Origin: JABDBK01 sp964453575
GTDB lineage: Bacteria > Pseudomonadota > Gammaproteobacteria > DSM-16500
Direction of reading: 5' to 3'
Assembly: GCA_964453575.1 (NCBI GenBank)
Contig: CAYVRW010000042.1
Location: 1 to 18,859, forward strand
DNA length: 18,859 nucleotides
Part shown: positions 15,237 to 18,859 of the stretch, one piece after another
Layout of the letters: each line of letters begins with the position of its first letter
Numbering within the stretch: the stretch's first letter is position 1
Translations under genes and position numbers: made by a program
Notes under the pieces: model-generated
The model's database searches: none
Told to the model about the DNA's origin: nothing
Seen by the model: the letters and a program-made list of their open reading frames with translations, nothing else

Positions 15237-16622
15237 ATGCAAGGTCATTCTGTTTTCACAAATGAGTCTTTAAATGAAAAAAAGCTGCGATTTATCACAG
15301 CTGAAATAGATAGCTATCCTCAAGATGAAATTGCATTATTAGTGGGTGATTTTGCAGAGATAAATGAAGAAAAAAAAGCTAACCATGTAATGCTCATCCT
15401 TGAATGGATAAATAAACAAAATGTAAATGAAAGAGAAAAGCTCTTCAAGAAAAGAGACCAGCTCATCTTTCTACACAAGGACTATGAGCAAACGCAAAAA
15501 GCCATCGAATCTGAAAAAATTGCCCAGAAAAATGAAAAAAAATTAAGCTCTAGATTACTACATTATTTTGGTGCTTTCCTTGAGAATCTCAATGTGTTTT
15601 CAATATTTGGAGCATTTACAGCATGTACACTTGGTTTAGTTGCCGCGTTGTATGCTGCGGTTACTACAGCCGCCGCTTTTGTGGGCTCATTAATGGTGCT
15701 CGCATTTTCAATGCCTGCCTCACTGGGCACCCTGATCATAGGCATGGGTATTGAATTAGTAAATGCCGTTAGGAATACAGAGACTCCGAAACGTAATACC
15801 GTCATAGCTTCTAATTTGGCTATACTTGGACTCGTGGGTACAGCATTCATGGCACGTTTTAGTGTAATTCCTACTGTCTTGATGGGTTTTCCTATTGTAA
15901 TTCCCTTATTATTTACAGGAATTACTGCAGTAAGTTATTACAAAGATAAAAAGCAATTAGATTATAAAGATGATCTTATAGGAAAAAATAATCAGACTAT
16001 TGCATTTAACAAATGGTTGCTTGGTGAAGAATTAAAAAAGAATAATCAACTCAATCTAGATAGTCCAACAATACAACGTATCACTTTAATGATAGCAGAA
16101 GCAACCCAAAAGAATGTGATCTTAGAGATTCAAAGACAAACTTTATCAAGTACACTTAACACGCACAAAGTATCTTTCGTTGCAATGAGTATTCTCGTGC
16201 TATCCGCATTCGTATTTCCGCCCCTAGGCTTGGGCGCAGCGATTGCTGGCGTCGTTGGAATGGGAGTATTTTTAGGAACAATTGTATATGGAAAACAATT
16301 AAGAGATAGGGAGCCGAAATTAATAAAAAAAGTAGAACAAGATCCAGAAATGTTAACAAATGCAATCCAGGAGGTTGAGTTTAAAAAGGCTGCATTTAAA
16401 ACGGATAATGGGATGAAAGAAATATACCAGAGATATAAGAAACCAATAAGATCAGCAAATCAAGAGCAACATTTTCATGCAGGTCCACTTTTCAAGAATC
16501 GTAAAGATAGAATGCAAAGAAACCACTCTGCTAATGACCCAAGATCAACTCTCGATCCAAGCACAGGTCATTTAAGAAAGCATTGCTGCACAAATCATTT
16601 TGTACGCAGCTTTTCGCCGTAA
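15237..16622 (+). CDS. multi-spanning membrane protein of unknown function (461 aa)
   Basis: A strong promoter and Shine-Dalgarno sequence (AGGA) precede the ATG. Residues 1-110 are charged and helical, with a likely coiled coil at 60-105 (REKLFKKRDQLIFLHKDYEQ onward). Hydrophobic segments follow at about 119-141, 143-175, 188-206 and 210-234. A second charged helical block covers 235-310, then two more spans lie at about 312-330 and 332-352. The tail is basic and His/Asn-rich. There is no N-terminal signal peptide. Such coiled-coil plus paired-hairpin architecture occurs in membrane-inserting effectors of Legionellales, but I cannot name a family. The last 17 residues (HLRKHCCTNHFVRSFSP) fall in a hairpin-bearing sequence before the integrase and look unlike the rest, so the original 3' end may have been replaced. 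Confidence 0.7.
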   Translation: MQGHSVFTNESLNEKKLRFITAEIDSYPQDEIALLVGDFAEINEEKKANHVMLILEWINKQNVNEREKLFKKRDQLIFLHKDYEQTQKAIESEKIAQKNEKKLSSRLLHYFGAFLENLNVFSIFGAFTACTLGLVAALYAAVTTAAAFVGSLMVLAFSMPASLGTLIIGMGIELVNAVRNTETPKRNTVIASNLAILGLVGTAFMARFSVIPTVLMGFPIVIPLLFTGITAVSYYKDKKQLDYKDDLIGKNNQTIAFNKWLLGEELKKNNQLNLDSPTIQRITLMIAEATQKNVILEIQRQTLSSTLNTHKVSFVAMSILVLSAFVFPPLGLGAAIAGVVGMGVFLGTIVYGKQLRDREPKLIKKVEQDPEMLTNAIQEVEFKKAAFKTDNGMKEIYQRYKKPIRSANQEQHFHAGPLFKNRKDRMQRNHSANDPRSTLDPSTGHLRKHCCTNHFVRSFSP

Positions 16623-16716
16623 CCACTCAAAAACTCCAAAAACTTTTGCCGTGGTTAAAGCGGTTAAAGATATTTTAAAATTCATCCAATGTGATAAAAT
16701 TGAGCAATCAGAATAA
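16576..16716 (+). pseudogene. headless reading frame before the integrase
   Basis: After a TAA at 16573-16575, a 46-codon frame in another phase than the membrane-protein gene runs to TAA 16714-16716. It reads protein-like (AAQIILYAAFRRNHSKTPKT, then FAVVKAVKDILKFIQ) but has no ATG or ribosome binding site. It may be the tail of a gene brought here by recombination. The opposite strand of the same bases is also open (VFGVFEWLRRKAAYK), so which frame was once used, if any, is unclear. Confidence 0.25.
16585..16610. repeat. long hairpin upstream of the integrase
   Basis: GCTGCACAAA (16585-16594) pairs with TTTGT (16599-16603) and, after a 2-base bulge, GCAGC (16606-16610), leaving a 4-base loop. 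A second inverted repeat TAACCAC (16620-16626) / GTGGTTA (16651-16657) follows, with a tandem GGTTAAAG at 16653 and 16662. The cluster next to a tyrosine recombinase could be its attachment site; this is inference. Confidence 0.4.
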
Positions 16717-16734
16717 CTATCTATAGGAACATTG

Positions 16735-17706
16735 ATGAATAATCTTGATAAGGATAATCCTGTCATATCAATGGAGTTAGCCATCCCTGTTAAAGAAACT
16801 TCTCCGGTTAAAACTGCTTTAAGCAGCTATATTCAAGCGGCAACAAGCCAAAACACCCGAAAAGCCTATCGACAAGATATACACCACTTTATGGCTTGGG
16901 GCGGATTATTACCCGCCACGATAAACGTTATTATTCAATATTTGCACGACCATGCTGAGAAATTAAATCCACGCACTTTGTCACGCAGGCTTACTGCCTT
17001 AAAACATTGGCACACTTATCAAGAATTTCCAGATCCAACGAATCATCCTTTAGTGAGAAAAACATTAACTGGTATCCAAAATATCCATGGAAAACCTAAA
17101 GATAAAGCACCTGCCCTCACCGTCGATCAGCTCATCCAAATGGCGGCTTATTTAAAGCAAATAAATTCGTTGCAAGGGTTGCGTAACAATGCTTTATTAC
17201 AGACGGGGTTTTTTGGTGCATTTAGACGCAGTGAATTAGCTGCTATGCAATGGGAACATGTTACTTTTGTGGAAGAAGGCATGGAAATTCTTATTCCTCG
17301 ATCTAAGGGCGATCAAACTGGCGAAGGACAAGTTTGCGCTATACCTTACGGTGATCATACCTTATGTGCGGTGACAGCCTTAAAAATTTGGCAGGATGAA
17401 TCACAACAAACCTCAGGCCCGGTGTTTCGCGCTATCAATAAACATGATCAACTTCATCATAAACTGAGTTCTGCTGGGATTGGACTTATTATAAAAAATT
17501 TAGCTATGCAATGTGGTTTACCGAATGCCGATAAAATGAGCGGTCATAGTCTTCGGAGAGGATTTGCGACCGAAACCAGTAAAAGAGGCGCATCATTTGT
17601 TTCCATTATGCGTCATGGTCGTTGGAAACATGAAAAAACTGTTTTAGGATACATTGAAGAAGGTCAGCGATTTATTGAAAATGCGGCAAGTCATATATTT
17701 AAATGA
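16735..17706 (+). CDS. tyrosine recombinase / phage-type integrase
   Basis: This 323-aa site-specific recombinase has the N-terminal SAM-like core-binding domain (about 27-115; SQNTRKAYRQDIHHFMAW and PRTLSRRLTALKHWH). The catalytic domain follows from about 125. Active-site residues are R164 (GAFRRSEL), K191 (PRSKGDQ), H271 and R274 (GHSLRRG), W297 in the second His position (HGRWKHEKT) and the nucleophile Y306 (LGYIEE). The set is complete, so the enzyme should be functional. I start at the ATG at 16735, with AGGAA six bases upstream, rather than the adjacent TTG at 16732. It resembles stand-alone integrases that move genomic islands rather than XerC/D. No tRNA attachment site is seen nearby, but hairpins lie just upstream. 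Confidence 0.92.
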   Translation: MNNLDKDNPVISMELAIPVKETSPVKTALSSYIQAATSQNTRKAYRQDIHHFMAWGGLLPATINVIIQYLHDHAEKLNPRTLSRRLTALKHWHTYQEFPDPTNHPLVRKTLTGIQNIHGKPKDKAPALTVDQLIQMAAYLKQINSLQGLRNNALLQTGFFGAFRRSELAAMQWEHVTFVEEGMEILIPRSKGDQTGEGQVCAIPYGDHTLCAVTALKIWQDESQQTSGPVFRAINKHDQLHHKLSSAGIGLIIKNLAMQCGLPNADKMSGHSLRRGFATETSKRGASFVSIMRHGRWKHEKTVLGYIEEGQRFIENAASHIFK

Positions 17707-17754
17707 CATAACAAGTGTGCTAACGTAATCACTTTTTAAGGAGTAATAGTTACT

Positions 17755-18789
17755 ATGAGGAAAATTCTTTTATTATTTTTCACCCTTTTATTCTGCTCTA
17801 CCATCATGGCAAATACCGTAAAAGAAATTATTTTTTTCGGCGATAGTTTAAGTGATGATGGGAATTTATTGCAAAAATTAAAAATTGTTCCAAAGTCACC
17901 GCCTTATTATAAAGGTCGTTTTTCAAATGGTATTACTTGGGCTGAACATGTAAGCAATCATTTTTATAACAAATCTTATATTAATTCTGTGAATTATTGT
18001 TACGGTGGAGCAACCACTATATTACATAAATGGTCTACTGATAAATTCATTTCTCCTATGCTTTTAGACTGGGAGTTAGACGCTTAGTTTCTACGTACCC
18101 CTCTAAAAGATAAAAGTCAGTCACTTTATGTGGTATGGAACGGTGCTAATGATTATTTATATGAGACTACACCTGATATAGATGGTTTAACAACGCAGAT
18201 AGTCAATAAAATTAACGAATCAGCCATCAGGCTTTTAAATCAAGGTGCGCATGGTGTTTTAATAATTAATTTACCTGATTTATCAAGAACTCCTTATGCA
18301 AGAAACCATCAATTAATATCGAGACTACATGATATGACCTGGATGCATAACACTAAGCTTGATACAGCCGTAAAAAACCTTAGTGCCAAGTATCCCAATA
18401 AAGTTATGTTTTTCGATATTTATACTATATTTAACGATCTGTTGGCTAATCCAGATAAATATAATAAAAAACATAATACTCATGTTACCGATACCACGAA
18501 CTCGTGCTGGTTAGGTACCGTTTTTGGTTTAAATGATGTTATCGATAAAAAGGTACTTGAGGATGAGTTAAAAGTATCAGGCGCAGATCAAGCAAGCGGC
18601 GATGCTATTATGTTGTCACCTGCGTTACGGAATGCGTATTTATCAGGTCAGCAATATAATGATGGTAAAAAACCATGTGATAATGCAGACCAATATTTAT
18701 TTTGGGATGATTTACATCCGAGCGCGGTGGTGCATAAAGTGCTTGGGGAAATCATTATTGAAGAATTAGAAAAGAGTCATTGGTTGTAA
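17755..18789 (+). pseudogene. secreted GDSL lipase/acyltransferase interrupted by in-frame TAG
   Basis: One reading frame of 345 codons contains a single amber codon at 18085-18087 and otherwise no stop. A signal peptide (MRKILLLFFTLLFCSTIMA) ends near residue 19. Block I of the SGNH/GDSL hydrolases is FFGDSLSDDGN, with the nucleophile S31. Block II is reflected in the GGA segment (YCYGGATT), block III in WNGANDYLY (N132), and block V in FWDDLHPSAVVH, with D318 and H321 completing the triad. The family includes Legionella PlaA-type lysophospholipases and glycerophospholipid:cholesterol acyltransferases. If TAG ends translation, the 110-aa product lacks the Asp-His dyad and is dead. The residue at the stop could once have been Gln (CAG to TAG). 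AAGGAG lies 11 bases before the ATG. It follows the integrase by 48 bp. Confidence 0.85.
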
Positions 18790-18805
18790 TGTTGATTTCA
18801 TCGTT

Positions 18806-18841
18806 GTAGGGTGGGCAAAGGAGCTCTGCGACGTGCCCACC
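18806..18841. repeat. REP-like palindrome
   Basis: GGTGGGCA (18810-18817) and TGCCCACC (18834-18841) form a perfect 8-bp stem, preceded by GTAG. The wording GTAGGGTGGGCA...TGCCCACC matches a repeat type scattered through intergenic regions of many proteobacteria. It lies just after the lipase stop and could also act in transcript termination. Confidence 0.6.
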
Positions 18842-18859
18842 ATGCAAGCATCGGATGGT

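Noticed and set aside
1..18859. CRISPR array, tRNA or rRNA genes
   Set aside because: No regularly spaced direct repeats, no cloverleaf with an acceptor stem and T-loop, and no rRNA-like stretch were found on reading both strands.

Overview
The window is AT-rich gammaproteobacterial DNA, most likely from a member of the Legionellales. The best pointer is a Legionella-type major outer membrane protein (Legionella_OMP / Lpg1974 family). A secreted GDSL lipase of the PlaA type and several large predicted proteins without recognisable domains, which recall secreted effectors of intracellular bacteria, agree with this. No ribosomal or tRNA gene is present, so the genus cannot be fixed.

Layout. 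1-2.8 kb: a 5'-truncated gene, an orphan ribbon-helix-helix antitoxin-like gene (- strand), the porin-like outer membrane protein, a small hypothetical gene, an intergenic stretch with three hairpins, and a ParD-like antitoxin followed by what looks like a toxin remnant. 2.8-7.0 kb (- strand): a tight metabolic operon read as KfrA-like coiled-coil DNA-binding protein -> hotdog thioesterase -> zinc alcohol dehydrogenase -> Xaa-Pro aminopeptidase. The spacing is 0 bp, then a 4-bp overlap, then 42 bp. 7.1-8.3 kb: a hypothetical gene facing a TumE/TumA toxin-antitoxin pair (- strand) that has a near-consensus promoter overlapped by a palindromic operator. 8.4-13 kb: two large unknown genes (589 and about 484 aa, - strand), a 146-aa unknown gene and a small-ORF region.

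13-15 kb: an insertion sequence with an ISNCY-like DDE transposase. The ends of this element (12996 and 14932) are also found joined head to tail, with 1 bp between them, at 11214/11216. This resembles a transposon circle junction or collapsed tandem copies. The transposase also carries about 87 extra residues between its first and second catalytic aspartates. 15.2-18.8 kb: a multi-spanning membrane protein with a strong promoter, a tyrosine recombinase with a hairpin and a broken reading frame just upstream, and a GDSL lipase interrupted by one in-frame TAG codon. The window ends in a REP-like GTGGGCA/TGCCCAC palindrome.

Overall this is an accessory region: conserved housekeeping enzymes sit among toxin-antitoxin pieces, an insertion sequence, a recombinase and unknown proteins. 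The observations most worth a second look are the end-to-end IS junction, the insertion inside the transposase, the hairpin cluster before the orphan ParD-like gene, and the amber codon in the lipase.
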